From contig NC_086253.1 in NCBI RefSeq assembly GCF_021018805.1, positions 35,155,583 to 35,219,582 of the forward strand: DNA of 64,000 nucleotides. Direction: 5' to 3'. Positions within the stretch are counted from its first letter, which is position 1, and each line of letters starts with the position of its first letter. The notes under the pieces were generated by a model that was not told the DNA's origin, did no database searches, and saw only the letters and a list, made by a program, of their open reading frames with translations. Positions 51,883-63,438 of this stretch are shown in pieces. The stretch is from Prinia subflava (lineage: Eukaryota > Chordata > Aves > Passeriformes > Cisticolidae). Both the position numbers and the translations under genes were made by a program.

Positions 51883-51900
51883 CACATGTGTGTGTATATA
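51883..51900. repeat. TG/TA microsatellite, left part
   Basis: CACATGTGTGTGTATATA leads directly into the solo LTR. The matching right part (TATATATATGTGTGTGTGTG) begins at 52257, so the LTR interrupted one continuous TA/TG repeat. Confidence 0.85.
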
Positions 51901-52256
51901 TGTTACATTTCCCTGTGGGAATGGTTTCTCCCCCTCAGGGACCCCTAGAGTTTCTAACCATTTAGAAACCATTTAGTTTCTAACCATTTAGTAGTTTATC
52001 CCTTTCTCCCCTTTCTGACCCTATTGGCTGACCCAAGCTGCCCTTCCCTGGCAAGAGCTGAGAAAAGACCCTGTTCCTCTGTGCACGCCTTCTTTTCCTC
52101 TGGAGACCACCTGGAATAAACATCTTGAACTGCAGCTGGGGGTCTCAGAGCCTCTTTTGGAGTCCTTTATCCTGTCCATGAAATATTTCTCCAAAGCCTG
52201 AGAAGGTCTGAGCTAGCATTGGAACCTTGGAGGGGTTATAAGGAGGATTTATTTCA
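51901..52256 (+). mobile_element. Compact solo ERV LTR, 356 bp
   Basis: The element starts TGTTACATTTCCCTG and ends GGATTTATTTCA, giving the canonical TG...CA ends. A polyadenylation signal AATAAA is at 52115-52120, leaving about 135 bp of R plus U5, which fits an LTR read on the plus strand. It is flanked by TATATA on both sides (51895-51900 and 52257-52262). A 6-bp duplication is typical of class II (ERVK-like) retroviruses, but the target is itself a TA repeat, so the duplication length is not secure. An internal imperfect duplication (TTTCTAACCATTTAG, twice in 51953-51990) lies in U3. No internal retroviral genes are present, so this is a solo LTR left by recombination between two LTRs. 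Confidence 0.8.
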
Positions 52257-52283
52257 TATATATATGTGTGTGTGTGTACACAT
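52257..52283. repeat. TA/TG microsatellite, right part
   Basis: (TA)4 then (TG)n ending TACACATGG. It continues the repeat interrupted by the solo LTR. Confidence 0.85.
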
Positions 52284-53178
52284 GGATGGATGTATATGTC
52301 CTTGTTTCAGCATTAAGAAATTTGTTTTTACATAGTGACTCAAAACAATAGAAACTGATAATTCTACATAAATAAATATTAAATGTATTCAAAACATCCA
52401 GAACTAGTTTGGCATGCTAAATAATCTATAACTATATTATTTTCATAGAAGATGTCAAACAGACATTTGGATACAAGATGTTCTTGAAGACTTTCATTTA
52501 TGAAAGAAAAGATAACAATTTCAAGAAGGAAAAAGGCAATATTTTCCCAAGTACCTAAGTGGCTTGCAAACTTCTGGCCCTGGACTCTGACCCTGTTCTG
52601 CCTCCTGGAGCCCATTATCCCATACATGCCTGCATGATACTGCAGAAACTGTGTCTACTTACGTCCTACCCTGTATGCAACTACTTGCCTTCAATGAGGT
52701 GGCAAGTTGCACAATGTTGCTAAAGGTATGATGGCTTTTGAGAAAAATACCACACAGGCTTAAGAAACACAAGTAAGGTTCCAGGCAGAAGGCTCAACTC
52801 CCCAGATACAGATGGCGAGCAGAAAAACTGAGGGGGTGTGACTGGCATATACCCTCTGAGTACACTCTAGGTGCATACATACTTCAGAAATAAATGTTCT
52901 GATTAGTGGGAAGAGGAATAACTGAGAAGTTTTGCTCAGATACCCCAGACTTTAATCAGAAAAGAATTTTATGCAGAACTTACAGAAGTTACATAACTTT
53001 CAACCGAAGTTCAGTCTAGGTAGCTGACACAGATAAGACAGTTCACCCAAGACGAGAGAAAGTTTAGCTCTATGCACTAATGACAAAGAAAGGATTCTGA
53101 ACTCCTAGAAGCTTAACTTAAAGGCCCCTTTTTTCATACTGTAACTCATCATAATATATTTTCTTCTATTCTCAATCG
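52284..53178. other. Non-coding sequence, no gene recognised
   Basis: Between the LTR/microsatellite and the CR1 pair nothing recognisable is seen. A slightly GC-richer part at about 52,555-52,700 has no identifiable source. Confidence 0.55.
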
Positions 53179-53450
53179 TAGAATCAAAGAATCATAGATT
53201 GTTTGGGCAAGAGGGGACCTTGAAGATCCTCTACTTCCAACCTGCCTGCTGTGGGCAGGAACACCTTCACTAAACCAGGTTGTTCAATGCCACTCCAGCC
53301 TGGCTTTGAACATTTCCAGGTATCAGGCATCCACATTTCTGAGCAACTTGTTCCAGTGCCTTACCACCCTGACAGTTTTGATTTTTTTCCTAATTCAAAC
53401 ATTTCTAATTCTAAATTTCTTTCAGTTTAAAGCCATTTCTCCTTGTCTTA
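53179..53450 (-). mobile_element. CR1 3' fragment, antisense (first of a pair)
   Basis: The left edge, TAGAATCAAAGAATCATAGA, is the antisense CR1 tail. It is followed by GGGGACCTTGAAGATCCTCT, CTGTGGGCAGGAACACCTTC, CTAAACCAGGTTGTTCAATG, GCCTGGCTTTGAACATTTCC and TTTAAAGCCATTTCTCCTTG, all in the order of the CR1 3' region. It breaks off at about 53450 exactly where the next CR1 tail begins. Confidence 0.93.
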
Positions 53451-53620
53451 TCATAGAATTGTAGAATTCTTGAGGTTGGAAAAGACCTCCAGGATCATCT
53501 AGCTCAACCTTGGCAACTGAATCCCAGAACCAAACATCATGTCCAGTCACTTCTCAAACACCTCCAGGGATGGTGACTCCACCATTGCCTGGAACGAGTC
53601 AAGCTATTCTGTTTTCTACA
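53451..53620 (-). mobile_element. CR1 3' fragment, antisense (second of a pair)
   Basis: TCATAGAATTGTAGAATTCT is a CR1 tail, followed by GAGGTTGGAAAAGACCTCCA, GGATCATCTAGCTCAACCTT and CTCCAGGGATGGTGACTCCA. These internal blocks differ from the preceding copy, so this is a different CR1 subfamily and not a tandem duplication of the first. Similarity fades near 53,620. Confidence 0.88.
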
Positions 53621-54424
53621 GCACTGAAATGCTCAGTCACAGCCTCAGCTTTGGGATGACATCAGACTGCTATGGGTGGCAGCTCTCATTAGATTTTTTG
53701 TGGCCTGTATGTCCCTCCCAAACCCACACTTTTCACAAAGTAGAGAATTTCCTATAGGCTTTCACCCAGGAACGTGTGAAAAAGCCGAACCACAAAGGCT
53801 ACAACAGATTCAGTTTTAATATTTCCTAGTTTTGGAGTTCTTGACTTGAAGGTTTGACATTCTCTTAACTTTTCTTGGTTTTTTGCCTCTAATAACTTAT
53901 TTGTGCCACAAAGACCAAAATATTATCTATAAATTATCCACCAGAGTTTTGTAATTAGATTATGTTACACAGCAAATTATAAATATGGCACTATAAATTA
54001 CTTAAATGATGAATGAATAATATGTCTTGAAACTTTAACTTTTCAAGAAACCACAAAAGTAACTCAAAAATGAACCTAAAAGTCGGCACATTTGGTGGAG
54101 TAAACTATTTTAAAACATATTTATATCACACAAATAAGAATACTTGTAATAGTTTCAGACTCATTAAAATAATCAGCTTTTTTTTTGTTTGTGTTTTCTT
54201 TGTGCTATTAAATTAAAAGGTTTATTCACCATAAATTATATGCATTTGACACAGTATCTGAAATAGTCCATTTGTTTGGAAATGTGAATTCAGTTCTAAG
54301 TTTTTTCTGTTTTCTGTTGGAATGGGCTTTATATTTCAGAATCTCAGATTTCAAAACCGTACACACTTTTTTACTTTACTTACCTAATGCAGTAGCATAA
54401 AAATTAATACTTAACTCTGAATTT

Positions 54425-54446
54425 AAAACAAACAAACAAACAAACA
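54425..54446. repeat. (AAAC)n microsatellite
   Basis: About five AAAC units on the plus strand. Confidence 0.9.
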
Positions 54447-54769
54447 TGCTTTGGTTTCTACCACATAACTTTTTGCTGGCATGTGGACAGAAGCTGAGTT
54501 ACCAGAAATGTATCAGGAATATGATTCCTTTCATTGAAACTTCTATACTTTATAAATATTAGCATGAATATACATTTCCAGAACAATGCAGATGTTAAGG
54601 AATTTTTACAAAATAAATATAAAAATTAAGCACCATTAAGCAGTTGACTGATCTTTTAGTTCTCATCTGACATTTCTTCATATCACTACAAGTGGTTAGA
54701 AGTAGAACAGAGCAGATCTAGTGCAACTACTTTATGTGAGACAAAGAAATAGCTTGAGGTGGAATAAAC

Positions 54770-54784
54770 CACACACACACACAC
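54770..54784. repeat. (AC)n microsatellite
   Basis: Seven to eight AC units. Confidence 0.9.
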
Positions 54785-56327
54785 TCATGACTGAAGAGCC
54801 TATGGTATTTTATTAAATGTTTTAATAGTTGCATCAGTGAAGAGAAGAAAATTAAGTTCAAATGCCTGAGTGGTTTTCTAGTAACTAAAATGCACATATC
54901 ATCCTTGGTAAAATACACACAGCACGATTTATTTTTTCTAAGTTTTGAATTTCAATATGGATAAGTATTATTCATTGCCTTCATGAAGTATATTTTTATG
55001 TACTACACATTCTACTGGCATTTTATAAACAGAATTTTCTAAAAAAAGTGCAAGAAAATTCATTAGAGTGCTATGTTCTGATTGAAGTAATTAAAGGAAC
55101 ACACTCATAAAGTCACTTACATGGCAATGCAAAACCCAAAACCACATTTTTAATGCAACCTCCCATTCATAGCTGAAATAGAATGTTTCATTGCTAACCC
55201 AAGTAAGAAAATAAGGTTCAATATTTTTAATTCAAATCATATTCTCAGCTCCAAATTCAATATACAGATTGAGCTTCTACTTAATAAAAGCTGAAGGCTA
55301 GTGATCTCTTTCCAGTAAATAAAATGCAACATAGCTTATAGGGGAAAAAAATAGATAATTTCCCGAACAGTTTCAAAAGACTGGCAAGGTCAAACCTGAG
55401 CTGCTCAAATTGTCCCAAGACTCCTGAGTAAATTTCTGTGTCTTCCAGGGGAAAACAGAAACTCCACTGCATACAGTTGTAATTGTCAAGTGGCTTTTGA
55501 GAATTGGACTCTTATCTACATGTGATGCTAGAACACTTAATGTTAGCCCAAATCATGTTCAAGACATAAATGTATTGAAGAGAAGAAGTAAGTCCTGGTG
55601 CCTGCCCACTAGGGAGCGTTTCCAAATCTTTTACAAAAATATTTCAACTCTTTCACAGCATTAGCTACCTGAACAAATAAATAATCCTATATTATGAGTT
55701 TTATCAGTAGGAGCCCATGAGTGGGGAAATTATTACCACTGAACTCTACAGTCATCTCCTCATTGAAACAGTTTGTAGTAGTAAAGATTTATTGAGTACT
55801 ATTATTTCTTTTATTGCTTCCTATGTTCAGGGCATATACAGTGCATTTGGTAGCTGGAGTTTTAATTTCTGAGAAACTGCAACACGAGAGCAACTAGTGT
55901 CAACAGAAGGTTCATAGTGAAAACATAAAGCCATATTTAAAGTTAGGTAATGTAAAAAAAGCAAATGCCATACAGTTCAATTTCATTAACTAAATTTGGA
56001 GTACAGTTTTGCATTTAATTTCCCTGTGCCTCTGTTCCTCACTTGTGAAATAGACTATCCCTTAGCCTCACAAGTAATGAGTTTATTAATGTTTATGTTT
56101 ATTACAGAGTTATTCATGAAGTACTCTAGAGCTGGCATGACAACCGCCACACTTCTCCTATTAAGGAATTAACCATTTTGTATTCAGAGCGTTCTTTACA
56201 TAACAGACAATAAATATGATATATTGACAAGGTGTAAGCAGTGAAGGAAAGCAAAAACTGAATAACAAATACTTTTTCCTGAAGTAATCATTGTCATTTC
56301 ATACATAAATAGTGCTGTGTATCTGTT

Positions 56328-56352
56328 AAAAAAAAATAAAATAAAATAAAAG
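56328..56352. repeat. (AAAAT)n-like A-rich repeat
   Basis: A9 followed by three TAAAA units. Confidence 0.85.
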
Positions 56353-59300
56353 AGGGATTGCATTTAAAAACTGCTCTAATGCACATGCACAGGGGAGCAT
56401 AAAATAAGGGTATTCATAAATTTAATTCCAGGAATTTCTCACCCTGGTTAACTTTATTTTAATAAAGCTGTTTATGTAGAGGATATTAATACTTCTGAAG
56501 GCGTCTTCGATAAGCAGGCAGCACATTTTAACTGTCAGAACAAGCAGTGGTAAACCTTGGCAGAAACTGTTTCAGATTATGCTAAAATTAACAAAGCTTC
56601 ATGTTACTCAGCTGCACCATATTGCACACATAAGGAAATAATGTCTTTAGAAATCTCTGTGTGAATGGTATAATCACAGCTGTCACTTAGTAATTCCAAT
56701 AATTTCTTACAATATTTAAAGAAAAGAAAGTATAAAAGAAAGTAGCTAACACATCACATAATGGCAATCATCAATACTGATTTTCCTCACATTAATCATT
56801 AAAAGGAGCAGTATGAGTGTTACTAAAAAAATCAATTATTAATCAGAGAAAATAAATTTTCAGAAGTTTGTAGGGGAAGTGTTCTCCTCCAAAGTCTAAA
56901 GGAAAAAAAATCTGACTTTTGGAATGGAGACAGATTTCTCTCTTGCATAGCTGTGGCATTCTCCAGACATAAATGCCTAGAAACGTGGAATCCTACAGCA
57001 GAAAAAGCAGAAACTCAAATTTTCTTACCTCACCTCATTAATTGTAATGTTGTCTTTTTGTTGCTTCTCATACTGTATTTTACTGCTGTCAGTGGTCTTT
57101 CAACACTCTGGTTTTATAAATTCTAGCATTATTGTCAAAATTATTTTGTTGAAAAAACCACAAATGGACCAAAACTTGGCCTTGAGTAAGAAGAGCATTT
57201 TGATTGTTCAGATGGGTAACAGTAACACTGATCCACTCAGGGTCAAAAATGTGGATGAAATACTAAGTATTCTATCCTAAGGTCTACCTAATGGATTTGT
57301 TTCAGAGTCCCATATCCTGCGATTCTTCATCCTGTGCCTACTACTAATGCCATGACAGGATGAATATGCAGTCCAATCAATACAGACGTACTGACTGGGT
57401 TTTGTACGCATTTAAGTAACACTTCTAAAAATAAGATGTAATTGAAAAAAATAGATCCTTACTCAAACCCAACACATACAACTCTATCTACTTCTGGTAT
57501 AAAATATCTGTCTATATTTCCTAACACAGCAATTTTTCTACAAATGAAAAATACTTGGCATTTCTCCTTGGACTAATTTTTAAAAATTGTGACTGGGAAA
57601 GGACTAACTATAAGTTTCACAGTGAAACTCAGGATAAAGTTTTGATGCAAAATATTATTTTCTCAGGACTCCATGTAAAGTAATTTCCTTATTATCACCA
57701 CTAACAAACGGCAAGAGGTTTAATTATAAAAGGAGGTACGGGGCAAAATCAAGATGGTGTTTAACTACATTTCAGTGAATAAGTAATGAAAAATAGAAGT
57801 CGGCCTTTTCTTCTAATTACTGTTAAAACACAAATTTTCTTTCTTTTCTCTTAGTGATATCACACTAACATCTTTCATCCTGTAGTTACAGTGGTAAGGA
57901 TCTTTATTTCAAACAAGTGCTATGAGCTACCTACGATTTGTTTAGCTAAGCACTCCGAAATCTCTCTAATAGAACAGAACATAAGCCACAATTCTTTGAC
58001 AAAGCAGTCAGTGAACTCTGAATAACATTCCATAATTATTATCTCCTAGCCATAGTACAAGAACATTACAAACTAATGCTGAGAACAAAGAACATTTAAA
58101 AAGCTATAGAATTATTCAAATTGAATAGCTGTGAAATAAAAAGACCTTAATCCCTTATGCATATGATGATAATTTGATCTTTCTCATAATATTGTCATCC
58201 ACACTTCTTTATACTTTTATAGATAAAGCTTTTATTAACCTAATTATGTAAAATTGCATGGAATAAAATTTCAAATATTTTATTGACTGTTTCATTGATC
58301 GCAACAATTATTTTCTATAAATGCATATGCATATGTACGTGCACTTCCTGCTTTTACATTAAACTGTATTCCTTCAGTAGTTCTAATATTCAGTAAACTT
58401 CTCAAAGATTATGTGAATTTTAATTGTACTTTTATACCATCACTTCAACAGTGCTGCTAATCATAAAAGTATTTCTATTTAATTATTTATCCCTGTCTTT
58501 TATCTATGTGTGAGATAGTTTGACTTAAGGCAATCTTATGAGATGAAAAATGAAATCAAATTCCGTATTGGTAGCAAAAATATTTTAAACTTTGTATCAA
58601 TCTAACTGAAAAGATGCAGTATACTAACATTTTGGCAAAATATCTTTATTCACAATGAAGCAAAACTATCAAATATGAAACGCAGAATCATAGTTCTAAA
58701 GCATACCTGAAGAAATCTAGATAATGTAGCAGCTATATATCTTAGTTCTATGATATATACCATATGAGTAGATAAGCTCTACAGTCGTGTGTCTTATGTA
58801 CAGGGCACATTATCTAACACGCAGGAGTTAAGTTCAGATGCTCAAAAACAGATGGAGGGATTTGGGGAGGAATTGAGTAATAACAGAATCACATATCAAA
58901 TTCTCCTTCTAGTGGTTTTGTGATTCCTACTGTTAGCAACAATATCTATCAATGTTTCTGAAACGTGTTAGTACTTACCTGTATGCTTAAAGATAAGCTC
59001 ATACTTGCTTTGGTCAGTGAGATCAAGGATAAAGAAAAATTAAAAACAGTTTTTTAGAAGGAAGAAACTAAAACTAACTAAAGTTCTATTGTAAAATCAT
59101 TTTACAATGACAATCACAGAAAATTAATTCCCCATAAAACACGTCACCTCTCATACCCATGTGTGAATTCTTTGCTATTCCAGAGTGTCTGAAATGACAG
59201 TAGATAGCTAACTTCAAAGAGCTGAAGACACTGGATTTCTTTTCTTCATTGACATCAGTAAAAAAGAAACTATGGCTAAGTGACTGTTCACTCAGCCACT

Positions 59301-61620
59301 TTTCAGATTTTGGCTAAAACAGCTCATGCTGACATATGCTGGAAGAAGTGCCATTAGGTCAAACTGAGAGTACCATGTAGGCAGGACAGGTGGCCTGAAA
59401 GAGCTAAAAAGCCATAATGCAGCCATTAGCACCTGCAGATTGCTGTCACCTGCAGCCATCATTTTTGCATATTTATTGTCTAGCAATTTCCTCAAAACCT
59501 ACTTATTTACAGAAATGGTATAGTCTGAATTTCAAAGCTGAAAGGTATAGAATATCAACTTACTCAAAAAAGTTTTTTTAATAAGTGGATGTAACAGTAG
59601 CTGGACTGCTGAATATTTCCAACCTCCCAGCATGAGGAGGTGCCTGCATCCTGACAAAGGAAGATGAATCAGCACTCTCACTGTTGGCTTGGTAACTAAT
59701 TTTTCCTCACACGTGCGTGAATTAAGAGTTATGGGTTATAAGTTATGAAACCTCATGAATTAAGAGGTAAGTGAATTCACGGAAGAGACTAGTCTGTGCA
59801 AAGGGAATTGAGCTATTGTTTGTTCTTGATGTATTTCTTAATGAGCTCATAAAAAAAAGGCTAAATCACAGAGTACATTGTCCTGTAAATTAGAGAGATT
59901 CAGACAGACCCTGACACTATGGTTGCAGAATCACATCTCCCACGTGGGTATGTCAGCAGTATGCACATCACCAGTGGACAGCAGCACATACAGCTGCACC
60001 TATAAATCACTGAGGAATGGGTAAGCACAACTCACTGCAAAGGTGCATTAAAGGAAGGGACAGGTTCAGCAATGGAAAACATTAAGGGCAGAGGCCCCAC
60101 AAAGCTGCAGGGAAAGTGTGCCATGCCTGTCCCACTGGGGATGAGCAGCCCTCTCATCTGCCTCATTTGCTCACCATTAGTAGTCTACCCCCATGATGCA
60201 GCTTACCGGAATTAGGAGGGCATGTGAAAGACATAACAACAGAAAGATCCTACACATTTTCTATAAATAGCTCACAGGGGCTTATCAGATGCAGAGGAGA
60301 ACATGCCAGCTGCTAGGAGAATGTGACAAGACAGCTGTAAGATATGTCAGTGACTATATGCACTAGGCACACTCTACAGCCAGGAGTACCTCTTTAGCCT
60401 CTGGCAGAAAAGAATTGTCATCTTTCCCTAATTCCAAAAGCCAACTTTCCTGAACAAAAAGTTCTCTGAGATGTATAAAACCTTGTTGTTGCAGAAAAAT
60501 TAAATTAGTGTTTCAGTGTGCCACTGGAGCAGAGCTATGTGAATTCGTCTCACAGAGATAAGTTTACAAACTGGTAAGGTTTTTCCCTCCACTCACAACT
60601 TCAGAATAAGGATACACAATGCAGATTTTTCTAGAGAGCATTCAAATAAACTCTAATCTTCACAGAGCTCAGAAGATAATCTCTCATTCATGTAGCAATG
60701 TTAGCACTCTTGGTAAACATAGTGTGCTAAGACTAGACCCTTGGAACCATAATGTTACCAAAATTAGCTTTTCTTTAAAAATACTTGCTAGCATGTTTCA
60801 AGTGTACCTCTTCTTCTCAATAGCAGAAGGCAAATTAAAATTTCCATAAACTAAAGATACTCTGTACCTCTCATACAGACAAATATAAATATTTATGTTT
60901 ATAGTATACACCCCCCCCATACATAATACACTAAATTTCAAGATTTAAATGAGTGGACTCATGATTTCTGAGTTTCACGCTGGTAACAGTGTTTTACTTA
61001 ATGCTGTCTTCATCTACTTTCTAGGATTATTCAGGAAGTACATTTATTTTAGGCACCATCTTTCTCTCAAAAGAGCTCACCAACAGTAACTCTGCTGGGA
61101 GTATCTGTTATGTATCCTTTAGTCATGATATTCCTCACCACTGTTATAACCTTTCAATATTTAAAAAACTACAGATGACAAGTATTGCTGTAGGAAATAT
61201 GCCTGTAACGTGAAGACACAGAGGAATACTGCTTGGTATTTTTAGAGAGAGAGTGGCAACTGATGTAAGGTCTTTAAGCACAGAAGAGCAGAGATATAAT
61301 AATCTTTGAAAAAAGAATTTAACTCAGTCAAAGCAGTATGAGATAAATTTGAGGAGATGGGGAACAGATGCTAATACAAAATAGTAATAATACCATCACA
61401 TGTAAGTTTTAGACTTTTATAATAAATATGATCATTAGAGAAGAGAAAGAAATTAATTTTTTTGAAAGAACTCCATACTGAAACTTGTTTTAAATTACTG
61501 AGAGAAAAAATATTACTTGACAGCTGTTTAGACAAGCTGTTTATGGTAAAGCAGTTGCCAACATTTGGACAATTACAGTGACACTGAGCTAGTAGTGTGA
61601 GAAAAGTATAGCTGCCTTTA

Positions 61621-62202
61621 TGTCCTGGTTTGGCTGGGATGGAAGCAATCTTCTTGGCAGAGAGCTGTGCTTTGGATTCAGCACGAGCATAACATCGGTA
61701 ACCCACTGGTTTTGGTTGTTACTAAGCAGTACTTATCTTAAACTAAGGATTTTTCAGTGTCTCATGCTCTGCCAGTGAGGAGGCACACAAGGAACTGGGA
61801 GGGAACACAACCTGGACAACTGATCTAAACTGCACAAAGGGATATTCCATACCATAGAATGTCATGCTCAGTATAAACATGAGGGCTTACATGAGAAGAG
61901 GGCTGACTGCAGCTCAGGAACACGGTGGATATTGGTCAGATGGTGGTGAGCACTTGCACTGTTCCACTTGTTTTTCTTGGGTTTTAGTTTCCTCTCTCCC
62001 CATCCTTTTTTACTGTTATTGTTAGTTTTAGTATTGTAATTATTATATATTTTTTTAATTATTAAACTATTCTTATGTCAACCAAGAAGTTTTATTTCCT
62101 TTTCCCTCCTGACTCTCCTGCCCATCACACTGGGATGGGAGTGAAAGGGGAGTGAGCTCTAGTCTGTGTGGTATTTGATTGCCCACTGGGGTTAAACCAC
62201 CA
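61621..62202 (+). mobile_element. Solo ERV LTR, sense (LTR A)
   Basis: It begins TGTCCTGGTTTGGCTGGGAT and ends ACTGGGGTTAAACCACCA, with TG...CA ends. U3 contains a TATAAA box at 61872-61877. ATTAAA at 62061-62066 serves as the polyadenylation signal, followed by the U5 end. The layout and ends are those of a common avian ERV LTR, which I believe belongs to the ERVL-like class. No internal retroviral genes follow, so it is a solo LTR or the survivor of a larger rearrangement. The target-site duplication is unclear; the best candidate is CTTTA before 61621 against CTTTT just after the right edge, one mismatch. A second LTR of the same family lies 19 bp to the right in opposite orientation. Confidence 0.88.
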
Positions 62203-62221
62203 GTCTTTTTGGTGCAAGGAC

Positions 62222-63438
62222 TGTAGTGGCTTAACCCCCACTGACAACCACATGCAGTTCATTTCCTGCTGGTGCAGCTGGGGAGAGAACTGGAAGGGTA
62301 AAAGTTGGAATGCTTGTGGGTTGAGAAAAAGGCAGTTTAATAGGGAAAGCAAAAGCTGCACACAAGCAAAGCAGAAAAAGGAAATAATTCACCAATTCCT
62401 ACAGGCGGGCAGATGTTCTGCCATCTCCAAGAAAGCTGAGCTGCAGCACATGTAACAGCTACTTGGGAAGACAAATGCCATCCCTCCAAACAGTCTCTCT
62501 TGTCTACTTCCTTATTCTCCCAGCTTTATAGTATGGAATTGTCTCGGTTTACGGCGAATTTGGGAGGAAACCTCTGAATAGGGTCCCTCTGGAAAGCAAA
62601 CCCAAAGGGCCCCTCTCCCCAGCCAGTCTGGGAAAAGAACTTCCTTGGAGAAAAGTGGAAAAAACTATTTATTTAACAAACAAAATGCCTACAAGCATAA
62701 AGAATGAATAATATGAAACAATAAAACCTCTTGCTGCTCTGAAGAGAGATGGCAAACTTGGGAAAATCCTTGCTGTGGGTGGCTCAGCTCACTCAGTTCT
62801 TTATCAGTCCCAGTCCCTCTGGAGGTTCTGGCCCAGTGGGCTGCAGGTGCCAGCCCTCGGTGCTCCTCTGGGGTTTTCAGTCCCAAGCAGATTCAGAGAG
62901 TCCCAAGAAAAAGGAAAAAAAAAACCAGTCCAGAGGAACTTCTCTTAGCTCGCTAAACTAACTAAAAGGCAAAAAAAAGATCTCTGTCACAGGCTCCAGT
63001 CTGTGCTTCTGACGAACCACTGTCCAGAGAGAGGAATGTGCAGGAGTGAGAGCTGTTTTCAAAAAAAACTTGGCACTTCTTCATCCCTTGCTTTGCTCTC
63101 AGAGCCAGTCTTAAAGGCCCAGAACTCAATATCCAGCACAGACAGAACAGACAATTGGGGATACAAGCATCATAAAGTCACCCTAGGACAGGAATATTCT
63201 TTGGGTCAGTTGTCCTGGCTGTGCCTCCTCCCAAATTCTTGTGTACTTCCAGCCTCCTCACTGCTGTGGTGAGGTGAGAAGCAGAAAAGGCCTTGACACT
63301 GTGCAAATGTTGCTCAGCAATAACAAAAACATTTCTGGACTATTAATGCTGTTTTCAGCATAAATCCAAAACACAACCCCAGCTAGCTACTGTGAAGAAA
63401 ATTAACTCTATCCCAGCCAAAAAGCAACAAACTTGACA
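62222..63438 (-). mobile_element. ERV LTR, antisense (LTR B), interrupted by LTR C
   Basis: Read on the minus strand this LTR starts near 63,420-63,438 (its GGCTGGGATAGAGTTAATTT block lies around 63,400-63,419). It continues through CCTTTTCTGCTTCTCACCTC and GGAGGCTGGAAGTACACAAG to 63191, resumes at 62539 after the insertion, has TATAAA at 62530-62525 and ATTAAA at 62341-62336, and ends GGGGGTTAAGCCACTACA at 62222. Apart from the insert it is about 565 bp. It belongs to the same family as LTR A but in opposite orientation. The outermost few bases at the 5' end differ from LTR A. A 5-bp ACTGT occurs at 62220-62224 and 63439-63443 and could be the target duplication, but it overlaps the expected LTR end on the left, so this is tentative. 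Confidence 0.85.
62540..63190 (-). mobile_element. Solo ERV LTR, antisense (LTR C), nested in LTR B
   Basis: This 651-bp insert has inverted ends TGTC...GACA (TGTCTCGG at 62540, CCTAGGACA at 63190). It is flanked by a perfect 5-bp duplication GGAAT (62535-62539 and 63191-63195), so both boundaries are exact. A 5-bp duplication is typical of ERVL-type integration. On the minus strand, AATAAA lies at 62673-62668 with about 130 bp after it. On the plus strand the only AATAAA lies about 180 bp from the left end, which would leave an oddly long U5; minus is therefore the likely sense. It is a different family from LTR A/B, contains no retroviral genes, and must be younger than LTR B. Open frames inside it (up to about 90 codons) are not genes. 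Confidence 0.92.

Larger units (their letters stand above)
53621..61620. other. AT-rich non-coding sequence, no gene recognised
   Basis: Long segment without exon, RNA gene or recognised repeat. Microsatellites are listed separately; a C8 run lies at 60911-60918. The 59.58-60.4 kb part is somewhat richer in G+C without recognisable content. The 56.38-56.72 kb part has a complex non-repetitive texture that could be conserved non-coding sequence. Confidence 0.55.

Noticed and set aside
58680..58720. Possible CR1 tail (CAGAATCATAGTTCTAAAGC)
   Set aside because: Only one tail-like word is present and no further CR1 blocks follow on either side.
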